Counted from the first letter of the stretch, positions 12,685 through 24,646 are shown. The stretch: DNA of 64,000 bases from Larix kaempferi (GCA_027924585.1 BSBM01000994.1:6145001-6209000); one strand, 5' to 3'. The notes: generated by a model from the sequence alone, not told the origin. Numbers and translations: made by a program.

Positions 12685-13383
12685 ATGAATATTAAGGATA
12701 TTAATGGTACCATTTCAATATAAACATATGGATTTTACTTAGATAGATTTTTGGAATAGGCATCAGGGATCAAATTTGAAGGGATGAACTTAATTTCAGG
12801 TTGAAGGTTATATATTCATATGACCCTTCTAGCTTGAAGGGCTTTAATTAAAAAAATTACCCTTCAATTGACAATAATAAATTAACTCAACGTTTCATTA
12901 AAAAAATTGCTAAATAAAAGATTACTAGATATGAGTAATACATTACATATTTCCATGCATACACTTAAAGAAAGTGAGGTCTAACAATGCCATGCCACCC
13001 AACTTAATAAGGAACATCGAACAAAATTTTCAAATGAAATTGATCCTATGGACAACTATATCTCCCTTGTTGATATAACTACAACTCCATTCAGATAACC
13101 CCTATTATTTTGGTCTGTTAGATGTTTTATTACTGGAAATATCAAAAGTACTAGCGTTTGTGTCATGTCGTGTAGTTTATATTATATGATGTTGTGTAAG
13201 GAGTATTGGTATGGACTCCACAGTATATGTAATTTTGGTTTATTGTTCTGGTTAGACAATATTATGATAAATCTAATGTTTAAGGTTAAATTTATGAGCT
13301 ACACGGCTTAGTGTTAAATTTTTGCAAAAGATGTTCATCATGTTTATTAAAAAATTAATATATAAATAAGTCATGGTCCTGTA
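12685..13383. other. non-coding stretch including a dispersed module
   Basis: No gene. At about 12757-12880, TCAGGGATCAAATTTGAAG followed by CCCTTCTAGCTTGAAGGG matches a module at 25612-25680 (TCAGGGATAAAATTTGAAG, CCTTCTAGCT, GAAGGG). This links the two repeat regions as one family. The remainder is plain AT-rich DNA. Confidence 0.55.
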
Positions 13384-13449
13384 TATAAAGTTGCAGCAAG
13401 AAGGAATATGTTCTCCATTCTTGATATAGGGAATATGAAGGAGTTCTTA

Positions 13450-13816
13450 CTCAAAATGGCCCTGGACTAAGCATATGATAGAGTCGACTGGTTTTTTCCT
13501 GAGAATCATTCTGATTCAAATTAGTATTCCTCCATTGGTCTTAAAGTGGATTATGGCCTGTGTGTCCTCGACAAACATAGTTGTGTTGATAAATGGTGCC
13601 CCTTTGGGTTTCTTCAAATTCTCTAGGGGCATAAGACATGGATGTCCCTTGTCTCCTCTATTGTTTCTGCTAATCATTGAAGGATTCAGTAGATTGATAA
13701 TTAATACTAAATCAGTAGGTAAAATTAAGGGTATTAAACTATCAGGTGATTTATTTCTATCACATCTCCTGCTTGTAGATGATGTCTTACTAGCATGGAG
13801 AGACTCTATTGATTAA
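13450..13816 (+). pseudogene. LINE reverse transcriptase core
   Basis: The block reads KMALD-stop-AYDRVDW (motif A region, one stop), then IRHGCPLSPLLFLLIIEGFS (motif B region), then LLLVDDVLLAWRDS. This last is the catalytic motif with VDD in place of the usual ADD. These are the standard non-LTR RT blocks in the right order. A frame change falls just after the first motif. Confidence 0.88.
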
Positions 13817-13864
13817 TGGATAAGATATAAGGAGATTATTAAAAATAATTGTGATGCTTCAGGT

Positions 13865-14900
13865 ATGCTAGTGAGGTCCTCTAAATCCAACTTCTTTCAT
13901 TACATATCTAAGGATTCAAAGCTTGATGATTTTATGGAGATGCTCCCTTATAAATGCAGTCGTCTTGAGGATGGTTTGAAATACTTACGATACTACTTGG
14001 AGCACGCTAATGGATTCACGATTAAATATTGGACTTGGTTATTGAAAAAATTTGATTGCACAATTAATCATTGGACTTATAGACTACTATGAGTTCGGGG
14101 AATACTCACTTTGGTTAAAGCTGTTTTGACAGGGATACCGGTTTACTAGTTCTCTCTTTCACAAGTTCCTTGTTTCATCATCAACTCTTTAAGAAATATT
14201 TTCTTAAAGTTTCTTTGGACTGGTGGTATGAATTGTAGTAATTTGGTTATGGATAGCTGGGACAGACTAGCATTACCTGAAAGATGTGTAGGTTGGGGTA
14301 TTAAAAACCTTGGCACATTCAATGTGGCCCCTAGAGTCAAGAGTTTATGGAGAGAAAGTTTTGGCACTAGTCTCTAGTCTAGAGTGCTCGATGTGAAATA
14401 TATAAAAGGAGATATAATCAACTGGATCAGTAATCCAAAGAAAATAAAAAGAGGTGTTTCTCTTGTTTATGATGGTTTCCTAAAAGTCTATAATTGGCTG
14501 GAAAAAGATATCTATTGGCGAGTAGGAAATGGTAAGGAGATATTGGTCGGTATAGATCCGATCCTGTGTTTGGAAGAGAATTACAAATTCAAGATATTCT
14601 GATTTTATTGAATGAATATGGTCTCATTACTCTTGATAAAATGAAAAATACCAAGGATAAATTTTCTCAAGATACTTACTGGTTCAGTGCAAAAGATTTG
14701 GGATTCAGGGAGCGGTTTGCATATGAATGGGATAGCTATATAAGGTTCTTGAACTCGCCTGGATGCAGAATTACTCAAGAGAAGGATTCACTATTTTGGA
14801 ATGGAAATTATGCGATGGGGATGGTAACGACGAAGTCAACATATAACACTATAATAAAAAACAGTTGCATTTTTCCACAACATTGATGGTATAAACAACT
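13865..14900 (+). pseudogene. LINE RT thumb and connecting region
   Basis: Frames at 13865-14092, 14384-14602 and 14566-14886 carry typical L1 downstream text such as KYLRYYLEHANGF and YWRVGNGKEILVGIDP, the latter corresponding to the W-x-GNG block of plant LINEs. They are split by stops and frameshifts. On the plus strand the stretch between them continues the same protein. Confidence 0.75.
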
Positions 14901-15130
14901 TTGGAAATGGTAGATTCCATTGAAATTTAAGTGTTTTATGTGGTTTGCGTTACAAGGAAGACTAAAAAATTGGGATAAAATTATGAGGAAAGGTTGGTAT
15001 GGGCCAATTTTTTTGTTCTTTATGCAGAAACAACTCAGATTCTACTAATCATCTCTTTGTGGAGTGTGCATTTACAAGAAATATTTGGAACATGTGTTGT
15101 TCCTCTCTAAAGCTTGAGTAGAGTTGGGGC
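14900..15130 (+). pseudogene. LINE zf-RVT (zinc-binding in reverse transcriptase)
   Basis: Read across one frame change, the block gives IPLKFKCFMWFALQGRL and then SFCRNNSDSTNHLFVEC followed by FTRNIWN. This is the C-x2-C / H-x3-C pattern of the zf-RVT module found between RT and RNase H in plant L1 elements (the first cysteine pair is only partly kept). Confidence 0.75.
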
Positions 15131-15354
15131 AATGAGAATTTTGATATTTTTGCAGTTCACTGGTTCAGAAGATGTAGATCGCACCCTAATTTTCTAGTTT
15201 TGATATCCTCGTCCATATGGCATACTAGATATAAGGCTGTTTTTTAGAACAAGGATCCAAGTTTGCAGAATACTGGTATTCAGATTTTGAATTTACATAA
15301 AGTCTATTGTTTTGATAAGGCATCTTCAAATATTAAAAAAGTGAGCACTTTCAT

Positions 15355-15825
15355 TCCTAATTTCATAGGTCCAGTAGCTTTCTTTGATGGTGCAGCTACA
15401 TATGGATTATGAGCGGCAGGTGGAGTAATCTATTTAAATCAAGAACACTATTACTTATTGAGACTAAAGTGTAGAATTGGTTCCAATATGAAAGTAGAGG
15501 TACTTGCTCTCTAGTCTGTATTGAAAGTGGAAAATATTTTTCATCTTGGGGACCTTAAAGTATTTGGGGATTCAAGGGTCACCATAAAATGGGCTTGTGG
15601 AGAATACATTTTAAAAGTTACCTCTCTTCTTCACTGTTGCAATAGGATCATGGCATAAATTAAACTTTTCAATAACATATCCTTTGAGCATATCTACAAG
15701 CAGCATAACTCATTGGTAGACAAACTGTCAAAACAAGCTATGAAAGGCGAGGAAGGGGTCATTGTGTGGGAAGAATTTCAGGGGCATGACATATGTTTTA
15801 TGGGATCTATAATTATTTTTGAATG
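15355..15825 (+). pseudogene. LINE C-terminal RNase H domain
   Basis: The frame reads FFDGAATYGL (first Asp), MKVEVLAL (Glu), FGDSRVTIKWACGEY (second Asp) and HNSLVDKLSKQAM (last Asp). That is the D-E-D-D catalytic set of plant LINE RNase H (RVT_3 type). Two in-frame stops interrupt it (after YGL and after LAL). Many plant L1 elements carry this domain; here it is decayed like the rest of the element. Confidence 0.85.
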
Positions 15826-16125
15826 ATGATCTATTCGGGGACTGTTTCTAGATGTCGTATTTTGGTAATATGGTTTTGAAAGTTAGATTGTCCTTTTTTG
15901 TAAATTCTTATATAGAAAAGACCGAGCTCTGAAAAGTTATTATGATGATAAGTCTTTTAAAGACTTGAACATCCATGTACTATTTGATTCAACTTGAATA
16001 TCAATAGTATGGTTTTTTTTGTTGAAAAAAAAATGTTGTAGCGAAAATAATAATTAACCCCATCTCAGAGATTTGTTTATATAAGAGTTCAATAGCTTGG
16101 AACCTGCATGGAATTTCAAGTAGAT

Positions 16126-17079
16126 TGACGCAAGTCACCTTACTGGGATACTTGCTTATTTAACAATACACACAACACAAACCATAATGCTTACACAAAC
16201 AAGGTGTAAAATAGGATGCCAGAAGTGGCTTTATATTACTTCTCTGAATTCGATTACAATGCGGAATAACTGTAAACAAACAACTAACTACAGTCGGCCT
16301 CAGCCGTTACAACTTAGAAGTAATTGTGGTGTGTTCTCTTTGTGTGTCGACCTCACCCTCTCCTAGTTCAACTCTGAACACTAAGATATGGTTCGATCTC
16401 AACCCTCTTCTTCGACTGGTGTGACTCTTCACAACTTCTCTCGGCTCTGTTCTCTGATATCGTTGATCAAAAGGCCCCCTCTTGATTTTTCTCTCCTATT
16501 TCTTCTACCTTGCTACTACTATTCCTGAGACACGCATCCTCCTATTCGTTGATCCTACCAAATCCTGCGAACTTGTACTATCAGCTCCTAATCGTGTTGG
16601 ACAGCCTCTGTCCCTAACGTCACCTGTCATGTCCTTCACCAACTCATAATAATTGTATTAACTTCCTCAGCAACCCCGAACGGCTACCAGGTACAGTCCC
16701 TTGACTTTCAATCCTTCCGACCCTATTACGGTAGTCGATCAAATCTCAACCTTCCTATCATCTTATTTCTCATCTTCTGTGGTTCACCAGGCCTCCTCTT
16801 CCTCCGCCAAACCTGTCATGTCATGGTTCGACCACTCATTGACTACTCGGCGTCTTACTCCACTTGTCATCTATCGACTAATTCCTGTCGATTCTTGACC
16901 CTTCCCAACGTCTACTGTGTTGCCCCAAATGGTCACACCTCGACTGCTTCTACTTGACTTCTTGACTTCGAAAAGTCAACCTGCTCTCCGCACCAGTGGT
17001 CATCGGCACTCCCACTGATCAGCTTCTTCCAGTCGATGAACTTCGACTGATCTGCCTAGGCCTCGATGCTCCTGCATCA
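16126..17079 (-). repeat. 3' LTR of the Ty3/gypsy element
   Basis: Reads TGACGCAAGTCACC... to ...CTCCTGCATCA on the plus strand; the ends are inverted repeats TGA/TCA. It is 954 bp against 875 bp for its partner. The 79-bp difference is a single deletion in the other copy, between short TCCT repeats near 16550-16630 here. Confidence 0.95.
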
Positions 17080-17095
17080 GACTCCCCAGGCGAAA
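17080..17095 (-). other. polypurine tract
   Basis: Directly inside the 3' LTR the minus strand reads TCGCCTGGGGAGTC and then the LTR. The GGGGAG core is the expected plus-strand primer site. Confidence 0.65.
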
Positions 17096-17345
17096 AATAA
17101 TTTGATTGCTCTATTAGTCTCCTGAACTCCTCTTCGAAAATCCACATTGTTTCCTGCAACTCATCATTTGTCCATTTCACCAAGTATTCCTTCATTCGTG
17201 ATCTACAGGTACACCCCACTTCGCGTTCTTCGATTACTTCTGCAATATTCTCTTTATGTCGGTCTAGAATCTGCTCTGTCCATTCGATGCTTATCACTTC
17301 TTTTCTTCCATTGCTTGACCCTTTTTCAAATTTGTACAAGTTTCA
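17096..17345 (-). pseudogene. chromodomain end of the pol polyprotein
   Basis: The frame reads AEVIEEREV, then EYLVKWTNDELQETMWIFEEE. This matches a chromodomain: aromatic/VKW strand, then ETMW in place of the usual EATWE, then an acidic helix. In chromoviruses this domain is thought to steer integration to particular chromatin. It sits between integrase and the PPT, as expected. Confidence 0.85.
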
Positions 17346-17599
17346 GACATTGAACGTTGCTGAAATGTTCAAGTCTTTCGGCAATTCCAACACATAAGCA
17401 TTGTCCGAATTCTTCTTCAGAATCCTACATGGTCCTATCTTCTTCAACTTCAGCTTGTTGTAGGTTCCTGTCGAAAATATTTCCTTATGCAAGTATGCAT
17501 AGACTAAGTCCCCTTCCTAGAACGATTGTAGTCTCTTTTTCTTGTCGGCCCTCAACTTATATGCCACGTTACTCTTCTCTATGCGCTTTCACACATTTT

Positions 17600-18443
17600 C
17601 ATGAACTTCATGCATATGTTCTGCAAACGATTATGCATCCATGCTCTTCCTGGTTTCTATCGGCAACTTGACCAAATCCACCACTCTGTGTGGGATTCTC
17701 CCTTAAACAATTTGGAATGGGCTCAATCTCATTGACTGATTCACAGAATTGTTATATGCAAACTCCGCCTATGTCAACACACTTTCCCACTGCTTGGTTC
17801 TGTCAGAAGCTAGACATTTCAGAAGGTTTCCCAAACTTCTATTGACCACCTCGGTCTGTCTGTCTGTCTGCAGATGATGCGGCGAACTAAACTGCAACTT
17901 CGTGTCTAGTTTCTTCCATAGGGCTCTCCAGAAATGCCCCATGAATTTTGTATCCCGATCCAACGTGATACTCTTTGGAAACCCATGCAATTTGAATATC
18001 TCCTTGAAGAATAGTACAATAATCCCTGTGGCATCACTCATCTTCTTACATGGTATGAAATGTGCCATCTTCGAAAACCTGTCGACTACAACAAATATTG
18101 AGTCGTTTTCCTGCTAAGTCTTCAACAATCCTATCACAAAATCCATGCTAAGATGCTCCCAAGGGTTATCTGGTACCGGCAATGGTGTATACAACCCTGT
18201 GTTTTGACTCCTTCCTTTTGCCAACTGGAAAACTTGACATTGTCGAACCCACCTTCCGACATCTGTCGACATTCTTGGCCAAAAATACTTCTCGTCAACC
18301 AGTGCTTTGGTCTTGTTGATGCCAAAGTGTCCTGCTAACTCGCCATTATGAAATTCTCGGATTAGGTTCTCGCTTACTGAGCCTTTGGGAATACACAACT
18401 GAATTCCCCTGAACATATAGCCTTCTTGGATGAAGTAACTCAA
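17600..18443 (-). pseudogene. Ty3/gypsy integrase
   Basis: The zinc-binding part (18114-18443) reads HNGELAGHFGINKTKALV and FWPRMSTDVGRWVRQCQVFQ; the second cysteine of the CxxC pair is replaced by Phe. The catalytic core follows: MDFVIGL (first Asp), [17 protein letters not shown] (second Asp) and [18 protein letters not shown] (Glu). This is the D,D-35-E set. Stops break it near 18115 and 17769. The downstream C-terminal part runs on toward the chromodomain with further breaks. Confidence 0.88.
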
Positions 18444-18533
18444 ATATGGAGTTATTTCGATACTCCCAGGTTCATGGAAAGCCTTCCATGCTTTCGCAAA
18501 ATCCTCATCGGTCTCATACTCCGTCTTTATCGA

Positions 18534-18925
18534 CTATATTCCTATTGCCTGAACTGTCATCGTGCTCAATAGTGCAACTCTCCTGCTCAATGCGTTGGTA
18601 ACTTTATTCGACTTTCCCGACCTATGTCTCAACACAAATGTATATCTCTGAAGTAGCTCCATCCACTTCATGTGTCTCTGATCCAATTTCGACTGAGTGT
18701 TCAAATACCTCAGTGCTTGGTGATCTGTGCATAACACAAATTCCTTGGGAAACAGATAATGCCTCCATTTCTTCAATGCTTGAATGATAACATAAAATCA
18801 TTGGTCATAGGATGAATACTTCTAATTCACTCCATTCATCTTTTCACTAAAGAATGCAATTAGTCGACCCTCATGGCTCAACACTGCCCCAATTTCCATT
18901 CCACTCGCATCACAATCGACCTAGA
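18534..18925 (-). pseudogene. Ty3/gypsy RNase H
   Basis: Immediately after RT the frame reads VDCDASGMEIGAVLSHEGR, then FVLCTDHQALRYLNTQ and RHRSGKSNKVTNALSRR. This is the classic Ty3 RNase H with TDHQAL and the terminal ...ALSRR. Stops occur after EKVF (about 18921) and twice around 18800. The usual DALSRR aspartate is Asn here (TNALSRR), a likely inactivating change. Confidence 0.88.
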
Positions 18926-20123
18926 AAACTTTTTCAAAGTCTGGGAGTGTTGGCACTGGGCTCTCAGTGACCTTTTCCTTCAACTCATCGAAATATTTCC
19001 GGGCTTTGTCCGTCCACTTGAACTCACCCTTTCTCATGCATTTTGTCAGTGGTGCACAAATTTGATTGAATCCCCGAATGAACTTCCTGTAGAAACTAGC
19101 AAGTCCATGGAAACTTCTTACTCCAGTCGTACTTGTCAGTTCTGGCCAATCCACTATTGCCTTCACCTTCTTTGGGTCCATCACCAACCCTTTACCCGAG
19201 ATTACAAATCCCAAGTACACCAATTCCTTTTTCATGAACAAACACTTTTGTAGATTTACCATCAGCTTCTCTCCCTGTAATCTCTACAATACTTGTCGAA
19301 CGTGTTCCAAGTGTTCTGCCTTGGTTCAACTGAAAATCAGAATGTCGTCTAAATAGAGTACGACAAACTTTCCCAGAAATGGTTTCAACACTTCATTCAT
19401 CAGTCTCATGAATGTGCTGGGTGCATTAGTCAACCCAAATGGCATGAATAACCACTCATATAACCCTTCTTTTGTTTTGAATGTTGTCTTCCATTCATCT
19501 CCTTCCCTGACCCTAATCTAGTGATATCCACTCTTCAGGTCTATTTTTGTGAAATATGTCACTCCACTCAGGCAATCCATCAAGTCATCCATCCTCGACA
19601 ATGGAAACTGGTACTTGATCATGATCCTATTGATGGCTCTGGACTCTGTACACATTCGCCATTCCCCACCCTTCTTTGGTGTCAATACCGCTGGTACTGC
19701 ACATGGGCTCAGACTCTCTCTGATTAACCCTTTGTTCAACAACTCTTGGAGCTGTCAGTTTAGTTCTTGTCCCTCTATCGGACTCGTCCTATATGGTGCT
19801 TTGTTTGGCAGACTCGACCCTGGAATCAAGTCGATTTGATGGGATATGGTCCTTGTCGGTAGCAATCCCGTCGATTTCTCATCAGCCATGATGTCCCTGA
19901 ATTCTTCGAGCAACTCCTTGATCTCGACTGGAATGTTCTCCTCCCTGGTTGTTTCTTTGACATATGGTCCTTTCATAATGATCGCAAAACATCCCGACTT
20001 CCTCTCCTCTTCTGCGAGGAATTCCTTCATGGTGCACATCAACACTTGCTTTTCCCAAAGATTGCTCTCGCTATCACTACTGTCAGCTGGATCTTCTTGC
20101 CTCTGCTTAAGAGTCCTCTTCAC
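18926..20123 (-). pseudogene. Ty3/gypsy reverse transcriptase with linker
   Basis: The linker ends HQIDLIPGSSLPNKAPYR. RT follows with [31 protein letters not shown] (motif A; the next codon is a stop, about 19518), [19 protein letters not shown] (motif B) and [12 protein letters not shown] (catalytic YLDD, about 19340), followed by another stop. The thumb block [20 protein letters not shown] completes it. Catalytic residues survive but the frame is broken at least four times. Confidence 0.92.
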
Positions 20124-20154
20124 ACCATTCTTTCATACTATGACTGTGTTGGCT

Positions 20155-20465
20155 CAACCATTGTAGATCATTTTTTGATCATATTGCCATGGCCTTCCTA
20201 ACAATAGATGGCATGCATCCATGGGAACTGCATCGCATAGTACGCTGTCCTCTAATCCTTCAACTCTGAAGTTGATCAAGCACTATCTGGTCACCCTAAC
20301 ATGGTGTCCTTTCTACACCCATGAGATCTTGTAAGGGTGTGGGTGTTCTCAACACTTCAACTCAATCTTGTCAATGACTTCCATTGACACAAGATTCTCC
20401 GTGCTTCCACCATAAACTATGGTTTTACAACGCCATTCTCCGATCCGCACCTTCATTCAAAAGAT
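20155..20465 (-). pseudogene. Ty3/gypsy aspartic protease, catalytic Asp lost
   Basis: The minus frame reads RCKTIVYGGSTENLVSMEV, corresponding to the D-G-G-S-T active site of this protease family with the catalytic Asp replaced by Tyr (a GAT to TAT type change). Downstream come HPYKISW and VLCDAVPMDACHLLLGRPW, the typical flap and second-half blocks that precede the linker to RT. Three stops interrupt it. Confidence 0.85.
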
Positions 20466-20639
20466 CGCCTTATGTTGTGCTGGTTCCATCGGGTCACATT
20501 GATCTTTCTGGATCAAGGCTCTCTGAACCACCAGATTCTGGTTCTTCTTCTTTTCACCTCCACTACTGTCGGATGTCGATTCTTCCCTCTCGTCGACTTG
20601 CTCATCCTTTCGACGTCTGGGTTTCGACTCCTCTGCAGC

Positions 20640-21790
20640 ATGTAAGTTTTTTGGGAACTCATATGCCTTGTGTCTGATTTCTTGACACTTGTAACAGATT
20701 ATGGTTGGTCTATTAGCTCCTTTCTTGTTGGATGGACCACTTTGACCATATGCACCTCGACTGCGGTTCTCATGACCATCGCGTTGGTTTTCTTACGCTT
20801 TCCCTGTCGATATCCCTTCTGTGTGTCGGCTATATTTGACACCTTCCTCTTGTACCCACTACTTTGGCCTTTCACGGAGACAGTTTTCGCACCTCAACCA
20901 GTCATCCTCCCCCTAGTCGCTGCGGATTTTCTTGACAGCTTCTCTTTTTCTTCAAAGCTAATTGGTAGGCTTCACCAACTGCTCTGAATCTTGCCATGCT
21001 GAGTTCGTCCTGAATAGCATATTTCAAGTCATTCACGTATCTAGCGACAACTTCTTCTCCTTCATCAGTTTGTATTGACCGAATTGACAATCAGTAGAAC
21101 TCCTCCATGTACTCTTTCACGGTCATTTCTCTCTGTCAAAAGTTCTGTAACTTCCTGAACAAGGAAATCACATAGTCATTTGGCAAGAACTTTCCCTTTA
21201 ACTTGGCAACCATTATGTCCCAAGACTTGATTTTCTCCTTGCCTTTCTTGAGTCTGTCAGCTTGTACATTGTCCCACCACAACGAGGCATAACCCTTCAA
21301 CCTTAGACATGCATTTTTTACCCGCTTAGGGTCCTCGATCTACTCTATGTCGAAGTATTTTTCCATCTCTCTGAACCAATTGATCAAGTCTTCTAGGACC
21401 AGGCTTCCAGAGTATGTAGGCACGTCTATCTTCGCCCGACCTCTCATATCTGTCAGAAGCTTGATGAGTCTTTCTTCTAGTTCTTCTGCTGCATCTTCCC
21501 GAGCTTCCACTTCCTCGACTTCGTCGTCACTGTGGTCTAACACATCAGGAATATAACCATGCCTCTGGCTTTCTTTGATCACTATGACTTCACTCGTCAA
21601 AGTGCGCATCGCTTTGACGCATTTGTCAAACATCTCATGATCCACTATGATGGTTGCTATGCCACGCATCCTTCGTCCTCGGATATTAATGCCTCTATGA
21701 GCCATTTCCAACCTCCGTTGAAAACTCTCACGCGTCCAACCACAACCGGACTTAAACAAGTTGTGCACAACTCTACCCAACCGCAGTTGG
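20640..21790 (-). pseudogene. Ty3/gypsy gag with a degenerate zinc knuckle
   Basis: The frame at 21340-21780 contains VPTYSGSLVLEDLINWFREM (capsid start). It continues past a stop with YASLWWDNVQADRLKKGKEK and FLPNDYVISLFRKLQN, the plant retrotransposon gag fold, then VARYVNDLKYAIQDELSM. The zinc knuckle reads CYKCQEIRHKAYEFP: the CCHC pattern with the last Cys replaced by Phe. Several stops are present. Confidence 0.88.
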
Positions 21791-21920
21791 AGCTATTCAA
21801 CCCACTTGCAGGCTCACTATCATGAACTCGATGGATTCTTCCACTCCAATACCAACTGATGCAAATCACAGTTGGTACAATCATCTTCTCAACCAAAATT
21901 TCTTTTGGCTCTTTGTTATT

Positions 21921-21932
21921 GCTCTGATACCA
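21921..21932 (-). other. primer binding site, initiator tRNA-Met
   Basis: The minus strand reads TGGTATCAGAGC two bases inside the 5' LTR. This is the standard plant LTR-element PBS complementary to the 3' end of initiator tRNA-Met, and it fixes the element's orientation. Confidence 0.95.
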
Positions 21933-21934
21933 AC

Positions 21935-22809
21935 TGACATAAGTCACCTTACTGGGATACTTTCTTTCTCAACAATACACACAACACAAACCACAATTCT
22001 TACACAAACAAGGTGTAAAACATGATGCCAGAAGTGGCTTTATATTACTTCTCTGAATTCAGTTACAATGCAGAATAACTATAAACAAATAACTAACTAC
22101 AGTCGGCCTCAACCGTTACAACTTAGAAGTAATTGTGGTGTGTTCTCCCTATGTGTTGACCTCACCCTCTCCTGGTTCAACTTTGAACGCTGAGCTATGG
22201 TTCGATCTCAACCCTCTTCTTCGACCGGTGTGACTCTTCACAACTTCTCTCGGCTCTGTTCTCTGATATCGCTGATCAAAAGGCCCCCTCCTAATTTTTC
22301 TCTCCTATTTCTTCTACCCTGCTGCTGTTGTTCCCAAGACACACATTCTCCTGTTTGCTGATCCTTCACCAACTCGCAATAACTGTATTAACTTCCTCAG
22401 CAACCCTGAATGGTTACTAGGTATAGTCCCTTGACTTTCTATCCTTCCAACCCTGTTATGGTAGTTGGTCACATCTCGACCTTCCTGTCAGCTTGTTTCT
22501 CATCTTCTGTGGTTCGCCAATCCTCCCCTTCCTCCTCCAAACCTGTCGTGTCGTGGTTCGACCACTCGTCGACTACCCGAAATATTACTCCACTTGTCAT
22601 CTATCGACTAATTCTTGTTGATTCTCGACCCTTCCCAACGTCTGCTACATTGCCCTAGTCGATCGCACCCCGACTGCTTCTGCTCAACTTGTTAACTTCG
22701 ACAAGTCAACCTGCTCTCCGCACCAGTGGTCATCGGCAGTCCCGCTGGCTAACTTCTTCCAGTCGATCAACTTTGACTGATCTACCTAGGCCCCGATGCT
22801 CCTACATCA
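21935..22809 (-). repeat. 5' LTR of the Ty3/gypsy element
   Basis: Partner of 16126-17079 with the same TGAC...ATCA ends. Substitutions are scattered throughout, and one 79-bp deletion is present near 22348. It would hold the promoter, but no TATA box stands out. Confidence 0.95.
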
Positions 22810-23427
22810 TAGATCGAGTGTGCAACTAGAGTGTGGAAGTGTGCGACTAGGTTCTGAATCGAGCATGGAACCTGGGTAGGGCTTGAGTTGTGTCAAACGT
22901 AGATGGGATCGAATGTAAAACATATCCCACTACGTGGAACTGTTACTCAATATTTGATTGCCGCACCAGATATTTGTTACTATTGTAGGGGAACAAAAAC
23001 CCAAATCCTTGATAATTATATCTCATAACTAACACCCGGAACTACTGCGAATATTTTGGCAGTCAAGTAAATATGATGGTGGCCAGAAAATTCCCGCAAA
23101 ACTTGATGCATCAGACGAAGTAATTTAAGACAAAATTCACCTTTATTACACACTGTCGCGGGAAAAAACGGGATCAAAATGGTTAGTTAAATGTCTTGTA
23201 AAAATTTATAAGAAGTCAACGGTTTAGATTCGAGGAGGGTTGAGATCTATGGCAGACAAGGAATCCGCTAGGAAAAGGTGCATGTTTTATAAAGTTGGTA
23301 AATTTGGCAAAATGACATTTGGTACGTGTTAAAGTCAGAAAGAGAATCTAAGGTGGGTGAGAGGCCGAATAAAATATCTATGGTTGATGTTGATTTTGCT
23401 CTTTCAACTAGCATGGAGAATGAAAAG

Positions 23428-23459
23428 GGTAAGCGGTAGCAAAATTTTTACCGCTTACC
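23428..23459. repeat. perfect 11-bp inverted repeat
   Basis: GGTAAGCGGTA at 23428-23438 is inverted as TACCGCTTACC at 23449-23459 with a 10-base AT-rich loop. No coding context. Confidence 0.9.
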
Positions 23460-23907
23460 ACGTTTCGAGTCAAGGATTGTTCCGCTGAATGAAAAATTGT
23501 AATGGAAAACCACTTCTCGTGATCCTGAAACCACCTACATGATATATTATAAAAGCTAGTATCTTCTTATGATTGATGGAACTTACCCATGCAACCAGGT
23601 GTAATCCTACATGTCCTTCAATATATATTTTTTTCCAGAAGTAGAAAATCGGAAGAGAATCAGATGGTTATTGTATCGACGACTTATATTTATTGGCAAT
23701 TTATATTCTTAATCGAACTATAGATAATGAGCATCATTCGTGCAATACTATTGGCAGTGGCCTATATATATTAGTCTGCTCGTTATACCATATTAATACT
23801 TTAGTGTGCACTCAATATCTGTATTTTTAAGCATGGCCAAACACCGAACATTTTATTCCTACTCTCAAATAATGGAGGAGAAGTGGATGGTTACCTATCA
23901 GTACGGC

Positions 23908-23985
23908 ACACGATACCAATATCTATTGTTGCTGCATGTTGTACACCATGCAACATTCACCAACCCACATCCACATTAGAGGAAT
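23908..23985. repeat. dispersed block, copy 1 (partner at 30025-30105)
   Basis: GCATGTTGTACACCATGCAA followed by ATTCACCAACCCACATCCAC is identical at both sites, preceded by a similar GATACCAAT(A/C)TCTATTG. It could be the edge of a retroelement or of a larger duplicated repeat. Confidence 0.85.
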
Positions 23986-24646
23986 CACCTATCGGTTTCC
24001 GAAAAGTGCAAGCCTAATCCTGATGGACGCAAGCGTAATCAAATCTACAACCTCATGATAAAGGGTTGACTTTGGTTGAGATATTCTACCAGTTGGGCTA
24101 CCCATTAGGGCCTATCCTTAATACCTTATTCTTAACATTGTTATTTTCTAATACATGCCTTAAGATTTGATCAGTAAATGTTACTTGATCAATTATATTA
24201 GTGTGTCCTGGAATGCCTTACTTTCTTGTCAATAAATATACTCAGAACCTTATCTCGCTCTCGTAGCATGTTAAAACATTTTAGTTATCTCGAACTTGCC
24301 TTTCAAAATTAAAAGAATAGCTTGGAATTAAATTAAATTAATAAATACTTTAATACAGCTGACCAATTATTTTCGATACAAGATCACTCTTTCTATTATT
24401 TAAGGAACCTTTCTGTCCAATCACAACATAGACAAAGGTTTTCTATTTGCTCTTTTCAAGCCTATATATGTAGACAAAAGTTTCATACTTCATGCAAATA
24501 AAAGTCTATAAACAAGCAAGTATATATATACCAACGATACATGATATATAATAAAAAAGCAAGTATATAGATAAGAACACAAGATAAGTAATGGTAGCAG
24601 AGCCAAGAAGTATTCTATCACTCAGGACCAAGTACAATACAATAAA

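Larger units (their letters stand above)
13384..16033 (+). mobile_element. L1-type LINE, 5'-truncated and decayed
   Basis: Plus-strand frames preserve the later part of a plant L1 ORF2. It enters mid-way through reverse transcriptase, so the endonuclease and the start of RT are absent. It continues through the thumb/connection region and a zinc-binding (zf-RVT) module, and ends with an RNase H domain. The 3' end is marked by a short A run at 16025-16033. Several stops and frame changes (for example in LDxAYDRVDW at about 13470, and near 14880 and 15410) show it is dead. No target duplication was recognised. It lies directly left of the Ty3/gypsy insertion. Confidence 0.9.
16121..22814 (-). 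mobile_element. Ty3/gypsy chromovirus LTR retrotransposon, full-length but dead
   Basis: The element is bounded by a perfect 5-bp target duplication TAGAT (16121-16125 and 22810-22814). LTRs are 16126-17079 and 21935-22809; the coding strand is minus. Order along that strand: 5' LTR (right), PBS, gag, protease, RT, RNase H, integrase, chromodomain, PPT, 3' LTR (left). This pol order plus a terminal chromodomain is diagnostic of plant chromoviruses. Every domain has stops or frame changes, and the LTRs are visibly diverged, so it is an old insertion. Confidence 0.95.
22815..24640. other. non-coding stretch with one hairpin and one dispersed block
   Basis: No gene seen. A perfect inverted repeat lies at 23428-23459 and a block shared with 30025-30105 at 23908-23985; both are listed separately. 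The remainder is AT-rich, unassigned DNA. Confidence 0.6.

Noticed and set aside
18873-20677. Plus-strand frames across the Ty3/gypsy pol region
   Set aside because: Mirror frames; the minus strand carries the recognisable RT, RNase H and protease blocks.
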